Below, piece after piece: positions 47,939 through 56,157 of a stretch of DNA of 64,000 nucleotides. Each line of letters starts with the position of its first letter. The first letter of the stretch is position 1. Below the pieces are notes generated by a model. The model was not told where the DNA came from, made no database searches, and saw only the letters and a list, made by a program, of their open reading frames with translations. The stretch is taken from positions 3,100,001 through 3,164,000 of the forward strand of contig NZ_AP022560.1 of NCBI RefSeq assembly GCF_010726085.1, read 5' to 3'. Made by a program: the position numbers and the translations under genes. The DNA comes from Mycolicibacterium moriokaense. GTDB lineage: Bacteria; Actinomycetota; Actinomycetes; Mycobacteriales; Mycobacteriaceae.

Positions 47939-49156
47939 GTGCGCGGTCGCGTGGCACGGAAAGCATTTGCTATCGGTAGCGCTGGTTTGGTTGTGCTCGG
48001 CGTAGCGGGTTGCCAACAGCAATCCGCGCCGAGCGAGGATGGCGCCGCACCGGCTGATTTGAAGATCGTCGAGCAGGTTCAGATCGATCAGAGCGGCAAC
48101 GAGGTACCGCCACCCGAGGGCGCGACGCCGCTCGATCCGGCGGGTGACGGCAACGCTCAATGCCCGCCGGTGTCCATCGCGATGGCGGGAGCGCTCAACG
48201 GCCCTGACGCCGCGCTGGGCATCAACATCAAGAACGGGATCCAGCTCGCCGTCGACAAGCACAACGCCGCGAACCCGGGCTGCCAGGTGCAATTGAAGAC
48301 GTTCGACACCGAGGGCGATCCGCAGAAGGCGACCCAGGTCGCACCGCAGATCATCAACGACGCCTTCACGATCGGCCTCATCGGGCCCGCGTTCTCCGGC
48401 GAGACGAATGCCACCGGCGACGTCTTCAACCAGGCCGGTCTGGTCGCCGCCACCGCGTCGGCCACCAACGTCACGTTGTCGGAGAAGGGATGGAAGACCT
48501 TCTTCCGCGGGCTGGCCAACGACGGCGTGCAGGGACCGGCGGTCGCCAACTACATCAAGAACACGTTGGGCCACAAGAAGGTCTGTGTGGTCGACGACAG
48601 CACCGACTATGGTCTCGGTCTCGCGCAGGCCGTGCGTGAGACGCTCGGCCCGGTCGCCGATTCGGCGTGCAACATCTCGGTCAAGAAGGGTGACAAGGAC
48701 TTCTCGGCGGCGGTGACTCAGGTCAAGGGCGCCAGCCCGGACTCGGTGTTCTTCGCCGGCTACTACGCCGAGGCGGCTCCGTTCGTCCAGCAGCTGCGGG
48801 ACGGCGGCTTCGAGGGCACGTTCGTCAGCGCCGACGGCACCAAGGATCCGGAGTTCGTCAAGCAGGCGGGCGAGGCGTCCAAGGACGCGGTGCTGGCCTG
48901 CCCGTGCGGCCCGGCCACCGGCGAGTTCGCCGAGGAGTACCGCAAGGCGTTCAACCAGGAGCCCGGCACCTACAGCGTCGAGGGCTACGACCTCGGCGCG
49001 ATCCTGCTGAAGGGCATCGACTCGGGCAAGATCACCCGGCCCGACCTGCTGGAGTTCGTGCGCACCTATGACGGTCAGGGCGTCGGTCGCAAGTACCAGT
49101 GGGGTCCCACCGGTGAACTGACGAACACGTTGATCTGGATCTACAAGGTCCAGTAG
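47939..49156 (+). CDS. livJ: Branched-chain amino-acid ABC transporter, binding lipoprotein
   Basis: The product is 405 aa of periplasmic-binding-protein type I (LivJ/Peripla_BP_6). Signal peptide with lipobox GVAGC (Cys25). The ligand domain begins CPPVSIAMAGALNGPDAALG and contains GLIGPAFSGETNATGDVFNQ, corresponding to the ligand Ser/Thr region. Three Cys pairs are possible (CPP/GCQ, VCVV/ACN, CPC). It starts a five-gene operon, 82 nt before livH. Leu/Ile/Val or another hydrophobic amide could be the ligand; the family is broad. Confidence 0.92.
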   Translation: MRGRVARKAFAIGSAGLVVLGVAGCQQQSAPSEDGAAPADLKIVEQVQIDQSGNEVPPPEGATPLDPAGDGNAQCPPVSIAMAGALNGPDAALGINIKNGIQLAVDKHNAANPGCQVQLKTFDTEGDPQKATQVAPQIINDAFTIGLIGPAFSGETNATGDVFNQAGLVAATASATNVTLSEKGWKTFFRGLANDGVQGPAVANYIKNTLGHKKVCVVDDSTDYGLGLAQAVRETLGPVADSACNISVKKGDKDFSAAVTQVKGASPDSVFFAGYYAEAAPFVQQLRDGGFEGTFVSADGTKDPEFVKQAGEASKDAVLACPCGPATGEFAEEYRKAFNQEPGTYSVEGYDLGAILLKGIDSGKITRPDLLEFVRTYDGQGVGRKYQWGPTGELTNTLIWIYKVQ

Positions 49157-49238
49157 GAAGCTGGTCGAGACGCGTCCGTGGCCCCTGGCCCGGGCGCGTT
49201 CTCGTTAGCACGATGATTTTGCGAGGAGCCGCCGCCGG

Positions 49239-50285
49239 ATGACCAACCCGTGCGTAGATGCTGGGGTCCAGTACGCCTGCCTGGCCGCGAATATCAACTT
49301 CAATCTCGACGGTCTGCGAAACGGCTTCTGGCAGTTGACGATCGACGGTCTCTCCTGGGGCGCGATCTACGCACTGGTGGCCGTCGGCTACACCCTGGTG
49401 TTCGGTGTCCTGCGGCTGATCAACTTCGCGCATTCCGAGATCTTCATGCTCGGCATGTTCGGCGCCTACTTCTGCCTCGACGTCATCCTGGGCTTCACCC
49501 CCAGCGGCAACGCCTATCAGAAGGGCGTCCTGCTGACGGTGGTGTATCTCGGCATCGCAATGCTTTTCGCGATGTTGGTGTCGGGTTCCGCGGCGGTCGG
49601 ACTCGAGTTCGTCGCCTACCGACCCCTGCGAAAACGGGGGGCGCGCTCGTTGACGTTCCTGATCACAGCGATCGGCATGTCGTTCGTGCTACAGGAATTC
49701 GTGCACTTCGTGCTGCCGAAGCTGCTCAAGGGCTACGGCGGCAGCAATGCTCAGCAACCGATCATCCTGATGCAGCCCAAGACTCAGTTCACGATCTTCG
49801 GGGCGACGGTCTCCAACGTCACGGTGGTGGTCGTCGTTTCCGCACTGGTCTTCGCGCTGCTCACCGACTTGGCCCTCAACCGGACCAAGTTCGGCCGGGG
49901 TATCCGTGCCGTCGCCCAGGACCCCACCACGGCCACCCTGATGGGCGTCTCGCGTGAGCGCATCATCATGACCACGTTCCTGCTCGGTGGCCTGCTCGCA
50001 GGGGCGGCCGCGCTGCTGTACACGCTCAAGGTGCCCCAGGGGATCATCTACTCGGGCGGCTTCCTGCTCGGCATCAAGGCGTTCTCGGCGGCGGTGCTCG
50101 GCGGCATCGGCAACCTGCGCGGTGCGCTGCTCGGTGGCCTGTTGCTCGGCATCATGGAGAACTACGGACAGACGGTGTTCGGCACCCAGTGGCGTGACGT
50201 GGTGGCGTTCGTCCTCCTCGTTCTAGTGCTGCTGATCCGGCCAACCGGAATACTCGGTGAAAGCCTCGGGAAGGCAAGGGCATGA
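49239..50285 (+). CDS. livH: Branched-chain amino-acid ABC transporter, permease LivH
   Basis: The product is 348 aa with about eight spans. It carries the LivH core GLSWGAIYALVAVGYTLVFGVLRLINFAH near residues 40-70 and the C-terminal ATPase-docking loop GIRAVAQDPTTATLMGV. An N-terminal extension of about 30 residues with two Cys precedes the first span. The stop overlaps livM as ATGA. Confidence 0.95.
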   Translation: MTNPCVDAGVQYACLAANINFNLDGLRNGFWQLTIDGLSWGAIYALVAVGYTLVFGVLRLINFAHSEIFMLGMFGAYFCLDVILGFTPSGNAYQKGVLLTVVYLGIAMLFAMLVSGSAAVGLEFVAYRPLRKRGARSLTFLITAIGMSFVLQEFVHFVLPKLLKGYGGSNAQQPIILMQPKTQFTIFGATVSNVTVVVVVSALVFALLTDLALNRTKFGRGIRAVAQDPTTATLMGVSRERIIMTTFLLGGLLAGAAALLYTLKVPQGIIYSGGFLLGIKAFSAAVLGGIGNLRGALLGGLLLGIMENYGQTVFGTQWRDVVAFVLLVLVLLIRPTGILGESLGKARA

Positions 50286-51472
50286 GCGCCAGCGACAAGC
50301 CGATGAGTCTGTCGGACAAGCTGTTGGCCCCCGGCGACGGGCTGCGTCGGTGGTGGGACGAACTGTCCCGCGTGCAGAAGTGGGGATTCGGCGTCATCGG
50401 ATTCGGGTTGTTGGCCCTGCTGCCGCTGTACCCGCCGCCGTTCCTCGACACGCCCAACATCAGCTTCGGCGGCACGATGGCGCAGTTCGCGATGGTCGCG
50501 ATCATCGCGATAGGCCTCAACGTCGTCGTGGGCCAGACCGGTCTGCTCGACCTCGGGTACGTCGGGTTCTACGCCGTCGGCGCGTACACCGTTGCGCTGC
50601 TCACCAGTCCGAACAGTCCGTGGAACAAGCTGGGCCCCACCGGATGGTTCACCGAGAAGTGGGCGTGGCTGGCGTGCGTCCCGCTGGCGATGGCCATCAC
50701 GGCGCTGAGCGGCCTGATCCTCGGCACGCCGACGCTGCGGCTACGAGGCGACTACCTGGCGATCGTCACGCTGGGATTCGGCGAGATCATCCGGCTGATG
50801 GCCGACAACCTCGCCGACATCACCAACGGTCCCCGCGGTCTCAACGAGGTGGCCTATCCGCGGGCGGGCCAGACGGAGCGGTTGCCGGATGGCGTGTTCT
50901 CCAGCGGTAATTCGATCGGTGACGCCAACTACGGCACCTGGTGGTTCTGGCTGGGCATCGTGCTGATCGTCGTCATCCTGCTGTTCGTCGGGAACCTTGA
51001 GCGCAGCCGTGTCGGACGCGCGTGGGTGGCGATCCGCGAAGACGAGGACGCCGCGGAAGTGATGGGCGTCAACACGTTCAAGTTCAAGCTGTGGGCGTTC
51101 GTGATCGGGGCGGCGATCGGCGGGCTGTCCGGTGCGCTGTACGCCGGGCAGGTGCAGTTCGTCGCACCGCCGACGTTCAACATCATCAACTCGATGCTGT
51201 TCCTCTGCGCGGTGGTGCTCGGCGGGCAGGGCAACAAACTGGGTGTGGTGTTCGGCGCGTTCATCATCGTCTACCTGCCGAACCGCCTGCTGGGCGTGGA
51301 GTTCCTCGGGATCAACCTCGGCGACCTCAAGTACCTGTTCTTCGGGTTGGCGCTCGTGACGCTGATGATCTTCCGGCCGCAGGGCCTGTTCCCGGCACGG
51401 CAGCAGCTGCTGGCCTACGGCAAGGCCGCCCGCGAGTTCCTGCGGTCGCCGGAGAAGGAGTCGGCGAAATGA
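50282..51472 (+). CDS. livM: Branched-chain amino-acid ABC transporter, permease LivM
   Basis: The product is 396 aa with about nine spans. The LivM motif GLNVVVGQTGLLDLGYVGFYAVGAY occurs near residues 78-103, and the docking segment RVGRAWVAIREDEDAAEVMGV near 240. A soluble loop of about 60 residues between spans (DITNGPRGLNEVAYP...) is typical. Pairs with LivH in the membrane. The stop overlaps livG as ATGA. Confidence 0.95.
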   Translation: MSASDKPMSLSDKLLAPGDGLRRWWDELSRVQKWGFGVIGFGLLALLPLYPPPFLDTPNISFGGTMAQFAMVAIIAIGLNVVVGQTGLLDLGYVGFYAVGAYTVALLTSPNSPWNKLGPTGWFTEKWAWLACVPLAMAITALSGLILGTPTLRLRGDYLAIVTLGFGEIIRLMADNLADITNGPRGLNEVAYPRAGQTERLPDGVFSSGNSIGDANYGTWWFWLGIVLIVVILLFVGNLERSRVGRAWVAIREDEDAAEVMGVNTFKFKLWAFVIGAAIGGLSGALYAGQVQFVAPPTFNIINSMLFLCAVVLGGQGNKLGVVFGAFIIVYLPNRLLGVEFLGINLGDLKYLFFGLALVTLMIFRPQGLFPARQQLLAYGKAAREFLRSPEKESAK

Positions 51473-52296
51473 GTATTGAGGAACTGGCGGGCGTCCACCG
51501 CGAAATCGAGGCGGCCGAGGGCGAAACGCTCTTGCAGACAAAGGATCTGACGGTCAAGTTCGGCGGCTTGACCGCGCTCGACGGGGTGACGTTCGACATC
51601 CGGCGCGGCGAGATCCTCGGCATGATCGGTCCGAACGGCGCGGGAAAGACCACCTGCTTCAACGCCATCACCGGCGTGTACCGGCCCACTTCTGGCACGG
51701 TGACGTTCGATGGCGCCCCGCTGGGTCGCATCAAGCGGCATCAGATCACGCGACGCGGCATCGCGCGCACCTTCCAGAACATCCGGCTGTGGGGTGAGAT
51801 GACCGCGCTGGAGAACGTCATGGTCGGCACCGACGCCCGCCACTTCACGTCGGTGCCGGGGGCATTGGTGCGCACTCCGCGGCATCGGCGCGAGGAGCAT
51901 TCGGCGATCGAACGTTCCGCGGCGCTTTTGCATTTCGTCGGGATCGCCCATCGCGGCGAGGAGAAGGCGAAGAACCTGTCCTACGGCGATCAGCGGCGGT
52001 TGGAGATCGCCCGCGCGCTGGCCACCGAGCCCAAGCTGCTCTGCCTCGACGAGCCCGCCGCGGGCTTCAACCCCCGCGAGAAGGCCGCGCTGATCGAGCT
52101 GATCCAGAAGATCCGTGACGACGGCTACACCGTGCTGCTCATCGAGCACGACATGCGACTCGTGATGGGGGTGACCGACCGCATCGTCGTGCTGGAGTTC
52201 GGACGAAAGATCGCCGACGGCCTGCCGTCGGAGATCCGCGAGGACCCGAAGGTCATCGCCGCGTATTTGGGGGTGCCCGATGACGACAGCCAGTGA
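51469..52296 (+). CDS. livG: Branched-chain amino-acid ABC transporter, ATPase LivG
   Basis: The product is 275 aa. Walker A GPNGAGKTT, Q-loop RTFQNIRLW, signature LSYGDQRRLEIARAL and Walker B LLCLDEPAAGFNP are present; LSYGDQ is the usual LivG variant. A roughly 20-residue acidic N-terminal extension precedes the fold. It overlaps livF by 17 nt. Confidence 0.95.
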   Translation: MSIEELAGVHREIEAAEGETLLQTKDLTVKFGGLTALDGVTFDIRRGEILGMIGPNGAGKTTCFNAITGVYRPTSGTVTFDGAPLGRIKRHQITRRGIARTFQNIRLWGEMTALENVMVGTDARHFTSVPGALVRTPRHRREEHSAIERSAALLHFVGIAHRGEEKAKNLSYGDQRRLEIARALATEPKLLCLDEPAAGFNPREKAALIELIQKIRDDGYTVLLIEHDMRLVMGVTDRIVVLEFGRKIADGLPSEIREDPKVIAAYLGVPDDDSQ

Positions 52297-53035
52297 AGAC
52301 AAGCATGACGACAAGCCGGTATTGCTCGAGGTGCGCGACCTCGTCGTGCAGTACGGGCGGATCCGCGCGCTGCACGGCATCTCGTTGCAGGTGCGTGAAG
52401 GCGAGCTGGTGACGCTGCTGGGGTCCAACGGCGCGGGCAAGACGACGACGATGCGCGCGATCTCGGGCCTGCTGCCCGCGACGTCGGGTTCGGTGTGGTT
52501 CGAAGGCGCCGACATCTCCAAGGTCAAGGCTCACCATCGCGCGATCCGGGGCCTGGTGCAGGCGCCCGAGGGCCGCGGTGTGTTTCCCGGCATGACGGTG
52601 ATCGAGAACATCGAAATGGGCTGCTACGGAAGGAAGTTCGCCTCCAAAGCCGAACACAACGAGCGCCTTGACTGGGTACTCGAGACATTCCCGCGGCTCG
52701 CCGAACGCCGTACTCAGGTCGGGGGCACCCTATCGGGCGGTGAGCAGCAGATGCTGGCGATCGGCCGCGCGCTGATGGCGCGGCCGCGAGTGCTGCTGCT
52801 CGACGAACCGTCGATGGGGCTGGCACCGATGGTGATCTCGCAGATCTTCAAGATCATCGCGGAGATCAATGCACAGGGCACCACGGTGCTGTTGGTGGAA
52901 CAGAACGCGCAGCAGGCGTTGAGTCGATCCGATCGCGCCTACATCCTGGAGACCGGCGAGGTCACCCGCGAGGGCAATGCGCGAGAACTGTTGGCGGACG
53001 ACAGCATTCGCGCCGCCTATCTCGGCGTCGCCTGA
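52280..53035 (+). CDS. livF: Branched-chain amino-acid ABC transporter, ATPase LivF
   Basis: The product is 251 aa. Walker A GSNGAGKTT, LivF-specific LVQAPEGRGVFPGMTVIENI, signature LSGGEQQMLAIGRAL and Walker B VLLLDEPSMGLAP, followed by LLVEQNAQQAL. It forms a heterodimer with LivG. It is the last gene of the operon; a long inverted repeat follows. Confidence 0.95.
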   Translation: MTTASEDKHDDKPVLLEVRDLVVQYGRIRALHGISLQVREGELVTLLGSNGAGKTTTMRAISGLLPATSGSVWFEGADISKVKAHHRAIRGLVQAPEGRGVFPGMTVIENIEMGCYGRKFASKAEHNERLDWVLETFPRLAERRTQVGGTLSGGEQQMLAIGRALMARPRVLLLDEPSMGLAPMVISQIFKIIAEINAQGTTVLLVEQNAQQALSRSDRAYILETGEVTREGNARELLADDSIRAAYLGVA

Positions 53036-53047
53036 GTTTCCGTCGTG

Positions 53048-53111
53048 GCGCCGAGACTACGGTTTGTGACGGAATTCGGCCGGATATCATCAGAAACCGT
53101 AGCCTCGGCGC
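53048..53111. terminator. Long inverted repeat between convergent livF and yggU
   Basis: Arms 53048-53065 and 53094-53111 (18 nt) match at 17 of 18 positions and are separated by 28 nt. The element fills most of the 80-nt gap between two convergent genes, so a bidirectional terminator is likely. The length and loop also fit a dispersed intergenic repeat. Confidence 0.6.
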
Positions 53112-53115
53112 GCGT

Positions 53116-53343
53116 TTAGTCGACGCGAAACCGCTTGAGTCGCGACGTCGCACCGGACACCAGAGTGACCCGACTGCGCGGCACGCCCAGGTGTTTGGCC
53201 AGCAGTTTGACGACGGCGTCGTTCGCCTTACCCTCGACGGCGCGCTCCTGGACGTAGATCGTCAGCTCACCGTTGTCCGCGGACTCGACGAGCGGTCCCT
53301 TGCGGCTACCGGGTTTCACCCGAACGACGACTGTCTCGCTCAT
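53116..53343 (-). CDS. DUF167/YggU-family protein
   Basis: The product is 75 aa, a typical small alpha/beta DUF167 protein. Conserved parts are VRVKPGSRKGP, LTIYVQERAVEGKANDAVVKLLA and GVPRSRVTLVSGATSRLKR. Function is unknown; the basic surface has been suggested to bind nucleic acid. It ends next to the long inverted repeat and lies 22 nt downstream of the thiolase gene on the same strand. Confidence 0.88.
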   Translation of the reverse strand: MSETVVVRVKPGSRKGPLVESADNGELTIYVQERAVEGKANDAVVKLLAKHLGVPRSRVTLVSGATSRLKRFRVD

Positions 53344-53365
53344 CTGGCCGTGACACGCGCCTCGG

Positions 53366-54565
53366 CTAGCGGGCGACGATCACCGAGGAGCCGTGTCCGA
53401 ATAGTCCTTGGTTGGCGGTGACGCCGACGGTGGCGCCTTCGACCTGTCTGCCGGTGGCTTGGCCTTTGAGTTGCCAGGTGAGTTCGCAGACTTGTGCGAT
53501 GGCTTGTGCGGGGATGGCTTCGCCGAAGCAGGCCAGCCCGCCGGAGGGGTTGACCGGGATCTTGCCGCCGATGGTGGTGGCGCCGCTGCGCAGCAGGTGT
53601 TCAGCCTCGCCTTTTTCGCACAGGCCGAGGTGTTCGTACCAGTCCAGCTCCAGCGCGGTGGACAGGTCGTAGACCTCGGCCAGACTCAGGTCGTCGGGGC
53701 CGATCCCGGCCTCGGCGTAGGCGGCGTCGAGGATCTGATCTTTGAACACCCGCTGCGGTGCGGGCACCGCCGCGGTGGAATCGGTGGCGATGTCGGGTAG
53801 TTCGGGCAGATGCTGCGGGTACTGCGGGGTTTGCAGGCTGATCGCACGTACCGAGGGCACCCCGTGGACCGAGCCGAGATGCTTTTCGGTGAACGCCTTA
53901 CTGGCCACGATCAACGCTGCTGCTCCGTCGGAGGTTGCGCAGATGTCGAGCAGCCGAAGCGGATCGGAGACCACCGGGCTGGCCAGCACGTCGGCCACCG
54001 AGCTCTCCTTGCGGTAGCGGGCGTTGGGGTTGTTGAGGCCGTGGCGGGCGTTTTTGACCTTCACCTGGGCGAAGTCCTCGAGGGTGGCGCCGTAGAGGTC
54101 CATGCGTCGGCGCGCCAGCAGCGCGAAGTACACCGTGTTGGTCGCCCCGATCAGGTGGAAGCGTTGCCAGTCGGGGTCGTTTTTGCGTTCCCCACCCACC
54201 GGGGCGAAGAACCCCTTGGGGGTGGTGTCGGCGCCGATGACCAGCGCGACGTCGCACAGCCCGGCCAGGATCTGGGCCCGCGCGGACTGCAGGGCTTGGG
54301 ATCCGCTGGCGCACGCGGCGTAGCTGGAGGTGACGGGCACGCCGTTCCAGCCCAGCTTTTGGGCGAACGTCGCCCCGGCGACGAATCCGGGATAGCCGTT
54401 GCGGATGGTGTCCGCGCCGGCGACGAGTTGGATCTGGCGCCAGTCCAGACCGGCCTCGGCCAGTGCCGCGCGCGCGGCCACCACACCGTATTCGGTGAAG
54501 TCGCGGCCCCACTTGCCCCACGGGTGCATCCCCGCACCCAGGATGTAGACCGGTTGCGGGCTCAT
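53366..54565 (-). CDS. Thiolase/lipid-transfer (SCP-x-type) protein
   Basis: The product is 399 aa of the non-condensing or steroid thiolase group. The nucleophile Cys is in SYAACASGSQAL (near residue 84), and the C-terminal part carries NPSGGLACFGEAIPAQ with Cys and GLFGHGSSVIV with a His. Its partner is the DUF35 protein encoded just upstream (ATGA overlap); such pairs act together in sterol or acyl-CoA degradation. It corresponds to Rv1627c. GGAGGATC before ATG 54565 fixes the start. Confidence 0.9.
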   Translation of the reverse strand: MSPQPVYILGAGMHPWGKWGRDFTEYGVVAARAALAEAGLDWRQIQLVAGADTIRNGYPGFVAGATFAQKLGWNGVPVTSSYAACASGSQALQSARAQILAGLCDVALVIGADTTPKGFFAPVGGERKNDPDWQRFHLIGATNTVYFALLARRRMDLYGATLEDFAQVKVKNARHGLNNPNARYRKESSVADVLASPVVSDPLRLLDICATSDGAAALIVASKAFTEKHLGSVHGVPSVRAISLQTPQYPQHLPELPDIATDSTAAVPAPQRVFKDQILDAAYAEAGIGPDDLSLAEVYDLSTALELDWYEHLGLCEKGEAEHLLRSGATTIGGKIPVNPSGGLACFGEAIPAQAIAQVCELTWQLKGQATGRQVEGATVGVTANQGLFGHGSSVIVAR

Positions 54566-54999
54566 GAGGCGATCCTCCAGGCGTGCACGACGCGCTCGAT
54601 GCCCTCGTCGTCGACATACAGCGGCATCGTGGTCAGTTCCATTTCCATGCCGACCTTCAGATCGGCGGCCAGGGTGCCCTCGACGACCTTGCCCAACACG
54701 ATCAGACCCTCCTCGGCCAACGACACCGCCGCCACGGCGAACGGCTCGAACGGATCCGGTGCGGGGTAGGGAGGTGGTGGGGCATAACGGTTTTCGGTGT
54801 AGCTCCACAGCGTTCCGCGCCGCGACAACGGCACCTGTGCCAACTCGTCGCCCACACAGCCCGGATTGGGGCAGTTGTTGGCGCGCGGCGGAAACACGTA
54901 GGTCCCACACTGATGACACTTACTACCGATCAAATACGCCGAACCCGACTCATCAGTGGCGAACCACCCCTCGATCGCGGGCTGAGTAGAAGCTGACAC
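54562..54999 (-). CDS. DUF35 OB-fold/zinc-ribbon acyl-CoA-associated protein
   Basis: The product is 145 aa. A rubredoxin-like zinc ribbon C-x2-C-x11-C-x4-C covers about residues 28-48 (CHQCG...NNCPNPGC), followed by an OB-fold (about 55-135). Proteins of this type form complexes with thiolases and help bind acyl-CoA. GTG 54999 is placed 6 nt after a TACGCT -10 (55011-55006, minus strand), indicating a leaderless mRNA. Corresponds to Rv1628c. Confidence 0.9.
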   Translation of the reverse strand: MSASTQPAIEGWFATDESGSAYLIGSKCHQCGTYVFPPRANNCPNPGCVGDELAQVPLSRRGTLWSYTENRYAPPPPYPAPDPFEPFAVAAVSLAEEGLIVLGKVVEGTLAADLKVGMEMELTTMPLYVDDEGIERVVHAWRIAS

Positions 55000-55005
55000 G
55001 CGGTT

Positions 55006-55050
55006 AGCGTACCCAGTTCGAGCTCCAAACTGAAACGTGTTCCAGTTTGG
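55006..55050 (-). promoter_or_regulatory. Leaderless promoter with KstR-type operator
   Basis: The -10 TACGCT occupies 55011-55006 on the minus strand. Upstream, 55031-55044 reads TGAAACGTGTTCCA, an exact match to the KstR core TNNAACNNGTTNNA, inside a larger inverted repeat (55025-55050) with 8-bp perfect outer arms. The site covers the expected -35 position, so a KstR-like repressor would block transcription of the DUF35/thiolase pair until sterol-derived CoA thioesters accumulate. Confidence 0.75.
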
Positions 55051-55079
55051 GGTGCTTCACCCGGAGTCGCTTCGCGGCG

Positions 55080-55121
55080 GTCATTTCCCCACGGTGACGA
55101 CCGTAGCGGGACGAAAATGAC
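55080..55121 (+). other. Structured element in the 55.0-55.2 kb gap
   Basis: Nested inverted repeats: outer arms 55080-55086 and 55115-55121 (7 bp), a middle CCC/GGG pair, and an inner stem 55091-55095/55100-55104 with loop GACG. It lies between the KstR-type operator and the gene at 55219. It could be a structured 5' leader of that gene or a terminator for the opposite strand. Confidence 0.35.
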
Positions 55122-55218
55122 GAGGTGGTTCTTGGGATCGGTAGCCACGGCCACGGTCTGTACTGATCAGCACCGGCGACGCCAACGGGGCGGACGCCCG
55201 AGAGATCTGGAGACAGCG

Positions 55219-55599
55219 ATGGGGTTTTTCGACAAGGCGAAGCAAGCCGCGCAGCAGGCCAGCCAGGCATTCGCTCCGCCGCAGAACGACGGCCGGGTGC
55301 ATGTGAAGGGCGCCGGAGGCATGATCGATCCCTCCTTTATGGGTGGGCCGTCGACCCGTTCGGTCGCCAATGACGATCCGATCTGGCAGCCCATCAACGG
55401 CATCTCGCTTCAGGACTACGCCGAGCTGGCCCGCGACGCGCAGGCCAGGGGCATCAACGACGAGGCCGGCATGATCACCCTCGCCCAGGAGCGCGGGTGG
55501 GATCCCGCCGACACCAAGGCCGCGCTCGACGGATGGGTGCAGCGGATGGGCCAGTCGATGGCCGTCGGCCAGCAGTTCCGCAAGTTCCTCGGCTACTGA
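55219..55599 (+). CDS. Hypothetical protein, MGFFDKAK-type, upstream of polA
   Basis: The product is 126 aa. It begins MGFFDKAKQAAQQASQAF, a predicted amphipathic helix, then a Pro/Gly linker and a compact C-terminal region (about 55-126) with WQPINGISLQDYAELARDAQARG and a helical GWDPADTKAALDGWVQRM. No catalytic motif or signal peptide is seen. It is followed 15 nt later by another unknown gene and then polA. GGAG lies 6 nt before ATG 55219. Function unknown. Confidence 0.75.
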   Translation: MGFFDKAKQAAQQASQAFAPPQNDGRVHVKGAGGMIDPSFMGGPSTRSVANDDPIWQPINGISLQDYAELARDAQARGINDEAGMITLAQERGWDPADTKAALDGWVQRMGQSMAVGQQFRKFLGY

Positions 55600-55614
55600 T
55601 CGGGGCTGATCCGG

Positions 55615-56109
55615 ATGCCCAACCCGTTCAAGGACTGGGCGCGAATGTACGGCGCCAACAAGCAGTACTTGGAATCGCAGGGCCGCCCGTCGTCGTTCTT
55701 CGGCCAGATCGGGGACATTCCCAACCGCATCCATGAAGCGGCCGATGCCAGCGAGATCGGCATGAAGATGATGCGGCACTCGCAGCTGACGAACGGTGGC
55801 GGCCTGCCCGCCACCGTCACCGTCGAAGGTGTGTGGCAGGTCGGGTCCTACCTCAACATGTCGCCGGTGCTGCGGCTGCAGGTGCGGGTGCAGCGGGAGG
55901 ACGGCGCTCCCGCCTACGGTGCGGTCTTCGATGAGGTCGTGGCCGATATGCACGTCGCACGGATGCAACCGGGCATGACCCTCGCGGTGTACGTCGATCC
56001 GCAGAATCCGGTGGATATGGCGATCGACTGGATCCGTACCGGTCAGCTGGGTCCACCGCCGCCGGGTGCCGTCCCGGGTTCCGGGGCGCCCGGGGCACGT
56101 CCGATTTAG
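55615..56109 (+). CDS. Hypothetical protein with beta-rich domain, upstream of polA
   Basis: The product is 164 aa. Residues about 1-55 are helical and charged (MPNPFKDWARMYGANKQYLE). From about 60 to 145 it is beta-rich: TVTVEGVWQVGSYLNMSPVLRLQV...MQPGMTLAVYVDPQNPVDMAIDW. The pattern 'RLQPG..v.VrvDP.dP..vaiDW' recurs in actinobacterial proteins of unknown function. A Pro/Gly tail ends it. Likely co-transcribed with the preceding gene; 48 nt before polA. Confidence 0.75.
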   Translation: MPNPFKDWARMYGANKQYLESQGRPSSFFGQIGDIPNRIHEAADASEIGMKMMRHSQLTNGGGLPATVTVEGVWQVGSYLNMSPVLRLQVRVQREDGAPAYGAVFDEVVADMHVARMQPGMTLAVYVDPQNPVDMAIDWIRTGQLGPPPPGAVPGSGAPGARPI

Positions 56110-56157
56110 TGCTCGGCGGCTACAGCGCGTGTCAGCGGCCGTGCATAGAGTAGGGCC

